Shown here piece after piece: positions 19,050-28,362 of a DNA stretch of 64,000 nt. The position numbers and the translations under genes are program-made. The notes beneath the pieces are model-generated. The model saw only the letters and a list, made by a program, of their open reading frames with translations. It ran no database searches and was not told the origin of the DNA. Position 1 is the stretch's first letter; every line of letters begins with the position of its first letter. The stretch lies in contig NZ_CCDM010000002.1 in the NCBI RefSeq assembly GCF_000750635.1, positions 310,001 through 374,000 on the forward strand. The letters run 5' to 3'. The DNA is from Oceanobacillus jeddahensis. Lineage in GTDB: Bacteria; Bacillota; Bacilli; Bacillales; Amphibacillaceae.

Positions 19050-19090
19050 AACCATACAGCCCCTAACAACTTTGGACCGGCTGTATGGTT
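19050..19090. terminator. Bidirectional terminator between murQ and creatininase gene
   Basis: AACCATACAGCC at 19050-19061 pairs perfectly with GGCTGTATGGTT at 19079-19090, with A-rich and T-rich flanks, between convergent genes. Confidence 0.85.
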
Positions 19091-19154
19091 TTATGATTTG
19101 CTTTATTTACTGCAGTGTCATTATCCGCAACACTATCACCCACTAAAGCTTTGT

Positions 19155-19964
19155 TTACAAAGGAATATCTTGTTTTCGAATTTCAACATCTATTTTTTCT
19201 TCACAATAGGTTACGAATTCTGCAATATTAGCGATCATCGCATCATGATACGTTTTTCCTTTATTGGGATTAGCTTTCGTAGCATCTCCCATAATTCCAA
19301 TGCCTTTTGTAGCCTGTTTATAAGTGCCGACATCGCTTGCAGTAATCATTTTATCACCGGAAACATGCGGATCATGCTGCATAAAACGATGATGTTCCGG
19401 TATGTTCTTTTCTGCATTTTCGGAAGAACAGAGATCCGGGAAGAAATGATACATTTGAGACGCTTCCAGTTCTTCTGCGTGTCCAATCCCTCCGTCCGCA
19501 ACTTCACTGAGTTCTTTTCCTTTTTCTGCATTAATATAGAAAGGATCAGCTATTGCCAGGAAGGCACCTGTCCGATTTCTTACCTTTGTCATACCAATTT
19601 TAATCGGAGGTAAATTAGCTTCACGGTGTCCGTTGATTAAAATAATTTTTTTGAATCCATGATAGATGAGACTTTCACACATATCTTCCACAATACTTGT
19701 TAAGGTTTCCGGTCGTAATGTGATGGTTCCCTTATAAGCCATATGATGAGGCGCCCATCCTGTCCATACGGGCGGAGCAATCAACGTGTTTGTTTCTTTA
19801 GCAACATCTTCTGCAATTTGCTGGGATAGATAAGCATCCGTTCCCAGCGGTAAATGTTTCGCATGTTGTTCTACACTTCCAAATGGGATCAGAATCGTGC
19901 TTTTTTGTTTTAAATAATTTTCTACATCTTCCCATTTATTTTCTTGTAGCCATAATTTTTTCAT
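19155..19964 (-). CDS. Creatininase-family amidohydrolase
   Basis: A 269-residue metal-dependent hydrolase of the creatinine amidohydrolase/MftE family. The metal-binding motif FGSVEQHAKHLPLGTD (E32, H34, D43) is present, followed by INGHREAN and GHAEELEASQ. It begins 1 base after the permease stop, so the two are one transcript under an IclR-type regulator. Family members act on creatinine, methyl-lactams or cyclic amides; the substrate here is unknown. Confidence 0.88.
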   Translation of the reverse strand: MKKLWLQENKWEDVENYLKQKSTILIPFGSVEQHAKHLPLGTDAYLSQQIAEDVAKETNTLIAPPVWTGWAPHHMAYKGTITLRPETLTSIVEDMCESLIYHGFKKIILINGHREANLPPIKIGMTKVRNRTGAFLAIADPFYINAEKGKELSEVADGGIGHAEELEASQMYHFFPDLCSSENAEKNIPEHHRFMQHDPHVSGDKMITASDVGTYKQATKGIGIMGDATKANPNKGKTYHDAMIANIAEFVTYCEEKIDVEIRKQDIPL

Positions 19965-19965
19965 T

Positions 19966-21372
19966 TTAATCTTCCTTTCTTTCTGTATCCTTTGTTAGTT
20001 CTATCATTTGCTCTTCATCCAGCAGCTTCCAGCGTTTTTTTGAATAGGCAAAATACCATATAGTTAATAAAACGATCCATGAGACCCCGATAATTAGGGG
20101 TAATGGTTCAATATATGTAAGTATCCATATACAGGAAATAGCTGCAAATATAGCTAATATCGGAATGTTTTTTATATTGATAGGGAAACGGAAGCTTGGA
20201 TTAAGCTCTTTTCGGGTTACCCTGACAATAATAAGCGCAATATTCATAAGTGCCATCATAAACCAGTTAGCAAATACTGCTGCACTTACTAATAAATTGA
20301 TTGCAACGGCATATCCTAATATAGTTGTCATTGTTGCAATCAGTGCGATAATCCCGGTGAAAATAATTGCTATATAAGGTACTCCTGATTTTTCACCTAC
20401 CTTTGCAAAAATGCGGGGAAACGCATGTTCACGTGCTCCTGCATAAAGCATTCTGGAGGATCCAAGTAAACAGCCAATGGTGGAGGTCCCCGTTGCGGTT
20501 AGCGCAGCAACGGCAATCAAGACTGCACCAATACCTGGCAGTACGTTTTCAACCGCTAGTGATAGTGGGGCACTAGAAGCTGCCAGCTCTGCTGGATCTG
20601 CTGATGATACAACACCGTAACCCGTTATAATATATAAAATAACTACCGTAATTAGGGCAGAAATTTGTGCCAAGGGTAAATTCCTTCTTGGATTCTTGGC
20701 CTCTTCACCAAGTGTTAAAACGGCCTCTACCTGCATTTGACCGAAAGCAATCAAAGCGGTAGCTGCAAATACACCACTCCATCCATTTGGTAAGAAACTA
20801 TCATGTTCGAATGGGCCGAAAGGATTTGCAGAAATAGCGATCACGGCAATGGCAAATAAAGCAACTACTTGGATAATAGAGAAAAATGTATTAACTTTTC
20901 CAGTAGCTTTGATACCAACTAAAAGAAGCCCTGTGATAACAATGGAAACTACCGGTGCAACAATAGCAGGAGACAAATTAGGAAAAATAAAATTAAAGTA
21001 ACCTGCAAACCCCAGATTTACTGCACCTGCAGCAAAGGAAAATGACAAAAAATATAAACCTGCACACCATAGAGCAACTAATTTCCCCAGATGAGAGGAT
21101 ATTGGTGCAAATGCAAACTTAGAATAAGCATACGAAGCCCCTTGATAGGGCCAGATAGAAGCTAATTCAGCGTAGCTCATCGAGGATAGTGTTGCAACCA
21201 GTCCTGCAATAATAAAAGCAATAAATAACCCAGGACCTGCTTGGGCGACAGCTGGCCCAATGACAGTAAATATTCCTCCACCAATGAGAGCACCTACTCC
21301 GACACTCCATAAATCAATAAAACTTAAGCCGCGTTTTAAGTTACTTGTCGTGCTGTTACTGGCAACGGCCAT
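19966..21372 (-). CDS. APC-family amino acid/amine permease
   Basis: A 468-residue integral membrane transporter with about twelve hydrophobic segments and APC features: VGVGALIGGGIFTVIG in the first helix, and the glutamate-containing FGQMQVEAVLTLGEEAKNPRRNLP region after helix 6. GGAGGAG precedes the ATG at 21372. It is coupled to the creatininase-family gene, so it may import that enzyme's substrate. Confidence 0.9.
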   Translation of the reverse strand: MAVASNSTTSNLKRGLSFIDLWSVGVGALIGGGIFTVIGPAVAQAGPGLFIAFIIAGLVATLSSMSYAELASIWPYQGASYAYSKFAFAPISSHLGKLVALWCAGLYFLSFSFAAGAVNLGFAGYFNFIFPNLSPAIVAPVVSIVITGLLLVGIKATGKVNTFFSIIQVVALFAIAVIAISANPFGPFEHDSFLPNGWSGVFAATALIAFGQMQVEAVLTLGEEAKNPRRNLPLAQISALITVVILYIITGYGVVSSADPAELAASSAPLSLAVENVLPGIGAVLIAVAALTATGTSTIGCLLGSSRMLYAGAREHAFPRIFAKVGEKSGVPYIAIIFTGIIALIATMTTILGYAVAINLLVSAAVFANWFMMALMNIALIIVRVTRKELNPSFRFPINIKNIPILAIFAAISCIWILTYIEPLPLIIGVSWIVLLTIWYFAYSKKRWKLLDEEQMIELTKDTERKED

Positions 21373-21457
21373 AAAAACTCCTCCATCTCATATAATGATA
21401 TTTAAAGTCCATTATATAAGAATCAGAAAAATAAATCTATTACATATATTAAAATCT

Positions 21458-22225
21458 TTATGTTTTTATAGAATTTTGAATTTCTTTTGCTGTTTCTTTC
21501 AACACATTAATATAATAAAATGTATCTTTTTCAAAGTCTTTATCTAATCCTACAATACTGAGTGCGGCCCAAATCTCATTGGTTACGGGTTCAAAAATAG
21601 GTACTGCAATGCCAATTGTTCCTTCAATAAGCTCCCCTCTGCTAATGCTATAACCAGTTTTGATAATTTGCTGGATGGCATTTTCTGTCTCTTCGATATT
21701 CGCTGGCGTTGCTGACGTGAATTTTTTCCATTTCGCCTGGTTAAGAATTGCTTTTCGCTCGCTTTCTTCCATATAAGCTAATAGGGTTCTGGGACAAGAA
21801 GCTGCATAGAGAGGAGCACGTCTGCCAATAGCAGGATATAACTGTATCGGCCGCCAAGAAGGAACTTGTTCGATGTATAAGGCATCATGTCCATCTTGAA
21901 TCGCTAATTGAATATTTAAATTCCACTCGTTACGAAGTTCTATCATTCTGCTTCTTGCGTAGTCTTTTATATTAAATTGTCGATGTACCATCATTCCTTT
22001 TTCAAAAAAAGAGAAGCCGAGACTGTACCATGTTTTATGAGCTGTTTTCGTACGCTTAATGTAGTTGTATTCTTCTAGTGTAGTTAGCATACGAAATACG
22101 GATGACTTAGGTATTCCGGTAGTCTTTACCAAGTCTTCAGCAGTCATTTGAAATCTTTTTTCTGAGAAACAATTGAGAAGCTGCAATGCTTTTTCTATAC
22201 TGCTGGCTGATTTTTTATCATTCAT
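21458..22225 (-). CDS. IclR-family transcriptional regulator
   Basis: A 255-residue regulator with an N-terminal winged HTH (about residues 5-70, AEDLVKTTGIPKSSVFRMLTTL) and a C-terminal IclR effector domain (about 85-250, ASCPRTLLAYM, SRGELIEGTIGIAVPIF). It lies 85 bases upstream of the permease on the same strand and is probably its regulator. Confidence 0.92.
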   Translation of the reverse strand: MNDKKSASSIEKALQLLNCFSEKRFQMTAEDLVKTTGIPKSSVFRMLTTLEEYNYIKRTKTAHKTWYSLGFSFFEKGMMVHRQFNIKDYARSRMIELRNEWNLNIQLAIQDGHDALYIEQVPSWRPIQLYPAIGRRAPLYAASCPRTLLAYMEESERKAILNQAKWKKFTSATPANIEETENAIQQIIKTGYSISRGELIEGTIGIAVPIFEPVTNEIWAALSIVGLDKDFEKDTFYYINVLKETAKEIQNSIKT

Positions 22226-22307
22226 AAATATCCCCCATTCGATAAATAGCTTTATTTAAGTAAAGTATACCATTCGTATTTATTAAGATGACAGAGAAGA
22301 GGGGAAC

Positions 22308-22339
22308 TAAAAAAGAAAGACAATGGAAATGTCTCTCTT
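22308..22339 (-). terminator. Terminator after corA
   Basis: Minus strand: AAAGAGAGACA, loop TTTCCAT, TGTCTTTCTTT, then more T. Same loop and layout as the terminator at 1743-1772, with a paired G-C to A-T change in the stem. Confidence 0.8.
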
Positions 22340-22378
22340 TAGCAAGCTTTATTCGGAGGGAAAGTCTTATAATCATAT

Positions 22379-23329
22379 TTAAAACCATTTTTTCATTTTA
22401 AAGTAAACAATAAGTGCAATACTGATAAGCAGCATAACAGCAAGGACACTAAAGTACCCATAGTTCCATTCTAATTCGGGCATATTCCAGAAGTTCATAC
22501 CATAGATGCCGGTTATTAAAGTTAATGGCAGAAAGATAACCGAAACCAGTGTTAGGATTTTCATTACATTATTTAATCGATAGGAGTTTAAGGAATCATA
22601 GTTATCGCGGATATCACCAGTCATTTCCTGTGCAGATTTAATGATATGTATTTGTTTGATAATATGATCCTCGATATGGTGTATATACATTCTTTGTTTC
22701 TTCGTTTTTGTAAAGGATGCTTCTTCTTTTAAATGCTCGATAAGTTCCTGCATAGGCATGAGCACACGTTTCAGTTTAATAATAACTGAACGAATTCGGA
22801 AAACATCCTCCATTAGTTTATTATCAGTAGCATCATTTACATGCCGGTCTTCAAAAGAAAATACCTCATCCTCAATATGATAAATATAGTCAAAATAACT
22901 ATCGACAATAAAATCTAAAATAAGAAAAGCGATATCTACTGGTGTGATTTCTTTGGAAAGATAGCGTTTTTGAATGACTTCTTCCATACTGCCTACGCTT
23001 TTTAATTTATCTTGATGATAAGTTACAAGAATATGGCCTTTCATAAAGATATTGATAGCCTGCGCACGATAATCTGTTGGATTTATTAGATGACAGACTA
23101 AGAATTGGTAATATGGGTACTCTTTTAATTTCGGTCGTGAAATAGTACTCACCGTATCTTCAATAGCTAATGTATCGAAATGAAACTGGGAAGTTAATAG
23201 TTTACTTTCTTCTAAACTAGCATTTACAAAATCATACCATATAAAAAGTGCATCATTTGGAACAGCAGCATCATTTTCTGCTCGTTTCCATTCTTTTGCA
23301 GTCGTTTGATAGTAGATAAAAATTGGCAT
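22379..23329 (-). CDS. corA: CorA-family magnesium/divalent cation transporter
   Basis: A 316-residue protein with the large N-terminal cytoplasmic domain, a long helix and two C-terminal membrane segments. The selectivity motif GMN is present in GIYGMNFWNMPE, followed by the second hydrophobic helix and a basic C-terminus (FKMKKWF). Two consecutive ATG codons (23332 and 23329) follow AAGGAG; I chose the second because its spacing of 7 is better. It is a single-gene unit. Confidence 0.93.
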   Translation of the reverse strand: MPIFIYYQTTAKEWKRAENDAAVPNDALFIWYDFVNASLEESKLLTSQFHFDTLAIEDTVSTISRPKLKEYPYYQFLVCHLINPTDYRAQAINIFMKGHILVTYHQDKLKSVGSMEEVIQKRYLSKEITPVDIAFLILDFIVDSYFDYIYHIEDEVFSFEDRHVNDATDNKLMEDVFRIRSVIIKLKRVLMPMQELIEHLKEEASFTKTKKQRMYIHHIEDHIIKQIHIIKSAQEMTGDIRDNYDSLNSYRLNNVMKILTLVSVIFLPLTLITGIYGMNFWNMPELEWNYGYFSVLAVMLLISIALIVYFKMKKWF

Positions 23330-23735
23330 CATACAGCTCCTTTTTACTTCTTTTGTCCGCAATAATTATTGTTATCATATCAATATTTTTCTTGCCTCGC
23401 GAGAGATTTTATTATGAAAATAATCCTTTTCATTTTATCACTTTGAAACATCCATAATTTTGAATTTAAATTTTAATGATTTGAAAAATATCGACATTAA
23501 ATTTCATCTGTGCTTCATATAAATGATTATGAAGGTGTTTAAGCATGAATAATGATGATGTGTACACGTGAAAAGAAAAAACAAACGACGATATAAAAAC
23601 GCTGAAAAGAAATGCTGCAGATTATCGAAGAAAGAATCTTACCATTTCCATAAAAATATAGAGGGGGTGTGCGGATTACTGCTCTGAATAATTTGATAGG
23701 TGTACAAATATTATTAAATTATGGGGGGGTTAATT
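23330..23735. other. Long leader region upstream of the sugar ABC operon
   Basis: About 400 AT-rich bases between divergent genes, holding the promoters of corA and of the ABC operon. Only very short frames are present, for example one beginning at the ATG at 23545. I saw no clear riboswitch fold or cre box. Confidence 0.5.
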
Positions 23736-25037
23736 ATGAAGCAAAAGCTATTTCTAGGAATATTTTTTATTATATGTATCACAATGGTTGCTGCCTGTGG
23801 CAATACGGATAAAGGAAGTTCCAGCACCTCAAATGAAGATGCAGTAGAGCTGGAAATGTACAGTTGGAGAACAGAAGATAGATCCGCATATGAGGAGATA
23901 ATTGCTGCTTTTGAGGAGGAGAATCCAGATATAAAAATCAAGTTTAATCCATTTGATTCTACAGAATATAATACGATTTTAACGAATGCTCTGGTATCAG
24001 GAACAGGGCCAGATATTGTGCAGCTTCGGCCTTATTCAGGCGCTCAAACAATTGCAGATAACGGATATTTGGTAGCTTTGGATGACATAGAAGGAATCGA
24101 TCATTTTGATGATTCTTATTTAGAAGCTGCTCAAGGGAGTGACGGGAATACCTATGGAGTACCCTTGTCGTTAAATGTAGGTGTAATTTTTTATAACCAA
24201 ACTATTTTTGAAGAATACGGGTTAGCTGTGCCAGAGACATGGGAGGACTTTGTAAATGTAAGTGAGGAATTATTGGCAAATGATATTATTCCTGTAGCTC
24301 AAGGCGGAAGAGATGCTTATTTATTATCCATGCTTCATGGGGTGATTTCACCGACAGCATATGGCGGGAATGAATTTGTTGATGAATTGACAGAAGGAAG
24401 TACCGACTTAACAGATGAGCGCATGGTAGCATCCTTGGATCGAATGGAAGAAATAGCGCAGTTTCTGCCGGATGATTTTGTTGCTTTAGATGATAATGAT
24501 GCACAAGCTTTATTCTATGCAGAGGAAGCGGCGATGTATATTAATGGGGACTATCGGTTAGAAACCTTTGAAAATAATATCCCAGATATTCCAATTGGTG
24601 TTATTCCTGGATTTAAGGAGGAAGGAATGGAAGAACCACTGGTAATGGACTGGGTAGATAGCTCTTATGGGGTTGTGGAAGGTTCTGAACACGAGGAAGA
24701 GGCACTCCGGTTTATGGAATTTATGGCAACGCAGGAGTTTGGTCAAATGTTCAGTGATCAATTGAGTCGTGTTAGTGCGGTTGATGGGGTCACGGCTACA
24801 CATGAATTTGTTCAGCAAGTAACCGAAGCTTCAGAGACAAATTCCACCCCTTATCTGATGCTTGTTCATTATGGAGAAGGATCACCGACAACCAAAACAA
24901 TTTTTGAAGATGGGCTGCAAGGAATGTATTTAGAAGAAATAACGAAGGAAGATTTGCTAGAACAATCACAGGAAAATGCAGAAAGAGCTGCTGAGGAGGA
25001 AGTAGAAGAGTTGGAAATGATTGAAGAAGATGAATAA
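23736..25037 (+). CDS. Sugar ABC transporter substrate-binding lipoprotein 1 (CUT1 type)
   Basis: A 433-residue extracellular binding protein with a lipoprotein signal (lipobox MVAAC, lipidated Cys21) and a type-1 SBP fold (EEENPDIKIKFNPF, GTGPDIVQLRPYSG, GVPLSLNVGVIFYNQTIFEEYG). The ATG at 23736 follows a run of G; the ORF also opens 5 codons earlier. It is the first gene of an ABC operon. The next gene encodes a close paralogue, identical at most positions by eye. No dedicated ATPase is encoded, so a shared MsmX-type ATPase is likely. Confidence 0.92.
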   Translation: MKQKLFLGIFFIICITMVAACGNTDKGSSSTSNEDAVELEMYSWRTEDRSAYEEIIAAFEEENPDIKIKFNPFDSTEYNTILTNALVSGTGPDIVQLRPYSGAQTIADNGYLVALDDIEGIDHFDDSYLEAAQGSDGNTYGVPLSLNVGVIFYNQTIFEEYGLAVPETWEDFVNVSEELLANDIIPVAQGGRDAYLLSMLHGVISPTAYGGNEFVDELTEGSTDLTDERMVASLDRMEEIAQFLPDDFVALDDNDAQALFYAEEAAMYINGDYRLETFENNIPDIPIGVIPGFKEEGMEEPLVMDWVDSSYGVVEGSEHEEEALRFMEFMATQEFGQMFSDQLSRVSAVDGVTATHEFVQQVTEASETNSTPYLMLVHYGEGSPTTKTIFEDGLQGMYLEEITKEDLLEQSQENAERAAEEEVEELEMIEEDE

Positions 25038-25221
25038 AACGGAAAAGAAATGAAACCAAAGTGTAGCCAAAGGACATTTATAATGCTTCTTCCATGAAGA
25101 ATTAGGAACGCAAACATGTTCTGGAATACGACGGAAATACTTGTAAACCAATCTTGTTGTGATTACTTGCCTCATTGAAAAGAACTGCGTGGTGATAAAT
25201 GCATAGAGGGGGATTCTAATA

Positions 25222-26514
25222 ATGAAGAAAAGGTGGCTTACAGGATTACTTGTCATTTTATTCAGCGGAATTGCTGCTGGATGTGGAAGTGGAGACAGTT
25301 CCAATAACTCAGGTGAAGATGTAGTAGAGCTTGATATGTACAGCTGGAGAACAGAGGACAGGGCGGCATATGAGGAAATAATCGCAGTATTTGAGGAAGA
25401 AAACCCAGATATTAAAATTAATTTTAATCCATTTGAAGCAACCGAATATAATACCATTTTAACCAATGCTTTGGTATCTGGAACAGGTCCGGATATTGTG
25501 CAGCTCAGACCTTATTCGGGTGCTCAGACAATTGCAGACAATGGATATTTAGTTGCTTTAGATGATATAGAAGGAATAGATAACTTTGATGAATCCTATT
25601 TAGAAGCTGCAAAAGGAAGCGATGAGAAGCTCTACGGTATCCCGTTATCCTTAAATATTGGATTGATTTATTATAATAAAGCGATTTTTGATGAATACAA
25701 CCTGGAGCCGCCAGAAACCTGGGAAGAGTTTATAGAAGTAAGTCAGGAATTGAAAAATAATGACGTAGTTCCATTATCTGTAGGTGGAAGAGAAGCGTGG
25801 CTGTTGTCTATGCTGCATGGAGTTATCACGCCAACAGCATATGACGGTAATGCATTTGTATCAGATGTAATCGAGGGGAAAGCCGATTTAACAGACCCTC
25901 GAATGATGGAGTCCTTAAATAGAATGGAAGAGCTGACAGCATATTTACCTGAAGGATTTACAGCTTTAGATGATAATGATTCACAAGCATTATTCTATAC
26001 AGAAGAAGCAGCGATGTATGTAAATGGAGATTTTCAGTTAGAAGTACTTGAAAATAGTAATCCGGATCTATCCATTGGGGTTATCCCTGGATTTAAGGAA
26101 GAAGGATCGGATGAAGCATTAGTGATGAACTGGGTAGATGGTTCCTATGGTGTGGTTAAAGGGACGGAGCATGAAGAAGAAGCATTGAGGTTTATGGAAT
26201 TTATGGCCAGTCCAGAATTTGGTCAATTATTTACGGATAACTTAAGCAGGGTTAGTGCGGTAGAGGGCGTCACAGCATCACACGATATTATACAACAAAT
26301 CATGGAGGCCTCTGAAGTCAATTCCACCCCTTACTTGATGCTTGTTCATTATGGGTTAGGGTCTCCATCCACCAAAGGTATTTTTGAAGATGGACTGCAA
26401 GGAATGTATTTAGGAGAAATCACAAAGGAAGAATTGCTTGAACAAGCACAGGAAAATGCTGAGCGAGCTGCGGAAGAGGGTGTGGAAAAATTAGAAATGA
26501 TTGAAGAAGAATAA
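25222..26514 (+). CDS. Sugar ABC transporter substrate-binding lipoprotein 2 (tandem paralogue)
   Basis: A 430-residue paralogue of the preceding protein: lipobox IAAGC (Cys21), then almost the same mature sequence, including MYSWRTEDR near the N-terminus and an acidic C-terminal tail. The 184 bases between the two genes look unlike either gene and contain no ORF. Either the pair arose by tandem duplication with divergence of ligand range, or one copy backs up the other. AGAGGGGG precedes the ATG at 25222. Confidence 0.92.
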   Translation: MKKRWLTGLLVILFSGIAAGCGSGDSSNNSGEDVVELDMYSWRTEDRAAYEEIIAVFEEENPDIKINFNPFEATEYNTILTNALVSGTGPDIVQLRPYSGAQTIADNGYLVALDDIEGIDNFDESYLEAAKGSDEKLYGIPLSLNIGLIYYNKAIFDEYNLEPPETWEEFIEVSQELKNNDVVPLSVGGREAWLLSMLHGVITPTAYDGNAFVSDVIEGKADLTDPRMMESLNRMEELTAYLPEGFTALDDNDSQALFYTEEAAMYVNGDFQLEVLENSNPDLSIGVIPGFKEEGSDEALVMNWVDGSYGVVKGTEHEEEALRFMEFMASPEFGQLFTDNLSRVSAVEGVTASHDIIQQIMEASEVNSTPYLMLVHYGLGSPSTKGIFEDGLQGMYLGEITKEELLEQAQENAERAAEEGVEKLEMIEEE

Positions 26515-26539
26515 CACGTGAATGGAATTAATAAAAAAT

Positions 26540-26568
26540 GAATACACAATCCACGCTGATTGTGTATT
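26540..26568 (+). terminator. Intercistronic hairpin between binding protein and permease genes
   Basis: AATACACAAT pairs perfectly with ATTGTGTATT across a 9-base loop, with no T run. Such hairpins often stabilise the upstream mRNA or reduce read-through, so that binding protein exceeds permease. It also rules out the ATG at 26538 as the permease start. Confidence 0.6.
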
Positions 26569-26591
26569 CACCTTTTGGGAGGCTGAGCCCC

Positions 26592-27515
26592 GTGACTAAA
26601 CATAAGCGGAAAAATAAATATAAAAAGCATCTTGTTCATTTATTTATACTTCCTGCAGCATTGATTTATGGTGTCTTTCAATTATATCCACTGATTTCAG
26701 CTGCATTAAACAGCTTTTATTCGTTTAATGGATTTGATCGAGTAAGTTTTGTAGGTTTCCAAAATTTTATCACGTTATTTACAGAAAACCCGTATAAGGA
26801 TTTTTTCTTTAATGCATTCAGCCATAACTGGATTTATTTTTTCGTTACAGTCATTACCCAATTAATTATTTCTCTTATATTAGCTTTGATTATACATAGT
26901 AGAATCAAAGGGAAAGAGTTTTTTAAAAGTATGTTCTTCTTGCCAAAACTATTGTCTGTTATTGTGATTGGTTTTTTATTCAGCTTAATTTTAAATCCAA
27001 CCAGAGGTGCTCTGAATACGCTGTTGGAAGTAATCGGTCTGGAAGCATTCACCAGACCCTGGTTAGGTGACATGAGTACCGCACTCTTCAGTGTTATTTT
27101 TGTTGATAGCTGGGCATCTATCGGGTTCTCTATGCTGATATTTTTAGCTGGACTACAAGCGATTGATAAGGAAATTTTTGAAGCGGCCAAAATAGATGGA
27201 GCCAATGCGATTACGGTATTGTTTCGAATCACACTCCCTATGATTGGACCAGCATTGATGATTATGACGGTGTTAGTATTTATTGGATCCTTTGAAACCT
27301 TTGAATATGTATTCGCGATGCAGGGTTCTTCAGGAGGACCATATTATTCAACGGATGTATTAACAACCTTCTTCTACCGCTTAGCTTTTGGAACAGTCGA
27401 TGGAGGGCAAGCAATTGGTCTCGGTTCAGCAGTTGCCGTCGTACTATTTATTATTATCGGTATGGCAACAAGTATTATTTTATTTGTCTTTAAGCGTAAA
27501 GACTTCGAAAGGTAA
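26592..27515 (+). CDS. Sugar ABC transporter permease (MalF type)
   Basis: A 307-residue inner-membrane permease with six predicted helices and the ATPase-docking EAA motif EAAKIDGANAITVLFRITLP. I placed the start at GTG 26592, 9 bases after GGGAGG; the longer frame from 26538 would begin inside a hairpin. It works with the permease encoded next and a shared ATPase. Confidence 0.9.
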   Translation: MTKHKRKNKYKKHLVHLFILPAALIYGVFQLYPLISAALNSFYSFNGFDRVSFVGFQNFITLFTENPYKDFFFNAFSHNWIYFFVTVITQLIISLILALIIHSRIKGKEFFKSMFFLPKLLSVIVIGFLFSLILNPTRGALNTLLEVIGLEAFTRPWLGDMSTALFSVIFVDSWASIGFSMLIFLAGLQAIDKEIFEAAKIDGANAITVLFRITLPMIGPALMIMTVLVFIGSFETFEYVFAMQGSSGGPYYSTDVLTTFFYRLAFGTVDGGQAIGLGSAVAVVLFIIIGMATSIILFVFKRKDFER

Positions 27516-27537
27516 AACGAGTAGAGGAGGAAAGAAG

Positions 27538-28362
27538 ATGAAAACCAATCCGTTTTTACAAATTTTAAAGTATGCCGTCTTAGCTTTTTTTACATTTGTT
27601 TTTGGGTATCCGATTCTTTTGATGATTATTTCGTCCTTTAAAGAAAATGCAGAAATTTTCACAAGCCCTTTAAGTTTGCCTGCTTCCTTTAGTTTAGATA
27701 ACTATATAGAGGTTTGGGAAGTGGTTAACTTTTCTAATTATATGCTGAATAGTATTATCGTTAGCGCTGCTTCAGTATTTATTGTCCTGTTTGTATCCTC
27801 ATTGGCAGGCTATTACCTTTCAAGATACCGGTTTAAATGGAATCCATATTTCTTAGCATTTTTTATGATCGGTCTGATGCTTCCAATGAAGCTGGCAGTA
27901 ATTCCTCTTTATATGACCATGTTAAAATTGGGGTTAGTGGACACATTATTTGCTTTAATTTTTATTTATGTTGCTGGAGGGATTCCATTTGCGGTATTTC
28001 TGTTCTATGGTTTTTTCCGTACCGTTCCAAGAGCTTTGGAAGACTCCGCCCGGTTAGATGGATGTAATGACTTTCAAGTATACTACCGCATTGTACTGCC
28101 GATCATGAAGCCCGCGATTTCGATCGTAGGAATTGTAAACTTAATTAATGTCTGGAATGATTTTTTCTATCCATTGATTTTTATTCGCACCGATTCGTTA
28201 TCAACCATCCCATTAGGAATGCTGACGTTGTTTGGGGAATATGATACCCAGTGGAATTTATTGTTTGCCGGACTGACATTATCCTCTTTGCCAATGATTA
28301 TTGCCTTTTTATTCGCATCTAGACAGTTTATGGATAGTTTAACGGAAGGAGCCGTGAAGTAA
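27538..28362 (+). CDS. Sugar ABC transporter permease (MalG type)
   Basis: A 274-residue permease with six helices and the EAA motif EDSARLDGCNDFQVYYRIVLP. The ATG at 27538 follows GAGGAGG closely; a longer frame opening at 27388 lies within the preceding gene and is rejected. It follows MalF-type permease after 22 bases. Confidence 0.92.
   Translation: MKTNPFLQILKYAVLAFFTFVFGYPILLMIISSFKENAEIFTSPLSLPASFSLDNYIEVWEVVNFSNYMLNSIIVSAASVFIVLFVSSLAGYYLSRYRFKWNPYFLAFFMIGLMLPMKLAVIPLYMTMLKLGLVDTLFALIFIYVAGGIPFAVFLFYGFFRTVPRALEDSARLDGCNDFQVYYRIVLPIMKPAISIVGIVNLINVWNDFFYPLIFIRTDSLSTIPLGMLTLFGEYDTQWNLLFAGLTLSSLPMIIAFLFASRQFMDSLTEGAVK

Noticed and set aside
18966..19613. 215-codon plus-strand open frame
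   Set aside because: Runs antisense through the creatininase-family gene, crosses the terminator at 19050, and has no family resemblance.
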